A DNA stretch of 6,705 nt. It comes from Polyangia bacterium. Lineage in GTDB: Bacteria > Myxococcota_A > Polyangia > Polyangiales > Polyangiaceae. A model generated the notes under the pieces. The model had not been told where the DNA came from. It did not search any database and saw only the letters and a list, made by a program, of their open reading frames with translations. Position numbers and translations under genes: made by a program. The stretch lies in assembly GCA_030433055.1 (NCBI GenBank), contig JAUILJ010000453.1, positions 1 to 6,705 on the forward strand. Reading direction: 5' to 3'. Below, one piece after another: positions 6,661 through 6,705 of this stretch (positions are counted from its first letter, which is position 1; each line of letters begins with the position of its first letter).

Positions 6661-6705
6661 GGGCAGGGGCAGCGGCAGGGGCAGGGACAGGGGCAGGGAC
6701 AGGGG
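6654..6705 (+). repeat. G-rich hexamer tandem repeat (GGGRCA type), possible G-quadruplex, cut by window edge
   Basis: From 6660 to the end the sequence is a 6-bp repeat of consensus GGGGCA/GGGACA: seven full units plus a partial eighth, with one variant unit GCGGCA (6672-6677). It begins at the last base of the TAG stop of the large gene. An additional G4 run lies just upstream at 6654-6657, within the final Gly codon region. Counting that, there are eight runs of three or more G separated mostly by 2-3 bases, which fits a strong G-quadruplex former on the + strand and in the mRNA. The array continues beyond the window, so its full length is unknown. Confidence 0.9.

Overview
The window is a GC-rich stretch with five genes, all on the + strand, and strong G/C preference at third codon positions. 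Nothing in it looks mobile. Three things suggest a Myxococcota-type (deltaproteobacterial) genome: the very high GC, a large multidomain signalling protein with a long Pro-rich linker, and an E1-alpha of the branched-chain/mitochondrial style. This assignment is inference; the window holds no rRNA or other marker.

Layout. (1) Positions 2-565 are the 3' end of a gene cut by the left edge. It encodes a lipocalin-like protein resembling the CrtC/AttH/tocopherol-cyclase group (a 'GHNWG...H...YAW' signature). (2) Positions 652-1746 encode the alpha subunit of a thiamine-diphosphate 2-oxo acid dehydrogenase (E1), closest in style to branched-chain enzymes. (3) After a 121-bp spacer full of short direct repeats, 1868-3289 encode dihydrolipoamide dehydrogenase (E3). 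(4) Positions 3343-4074 encode a PspA/IM30 (ESCRT-III-like) membrane-stress protein. (5) Positions 4135-6660 encode an 841-residue protein. I read it as a decayed 'class III nucleotide cyclase - STAND/AAA ATPase - winged helix - helical repeat' signalling protein whose cyclase catalytic residues and Walker A lysine are gone. A G-rich hexamer repeat starts at its stop codon and runs off the right edge.

How the genes fit. E1-alpha and E3 are parts of the same type of multienzyme complex: E1 decarboxylates the 2-oxo acid, and E3 reoxidises the dihydrolipoyl groups on E2 with NAD+. Neither E1-beta nor E2 lies between or directly beside them, so the complex must be completed from elsewhere. PspA and the large pseudoenzyme are 60 bp apart and could be co-transcribed, but a functional link is only a hypothesis.

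The most interesting object is the 841-residue protein. It keeps the domain order of active cyclase/ATPase signalling proteins, but both nucleotide-handling sites look dead.
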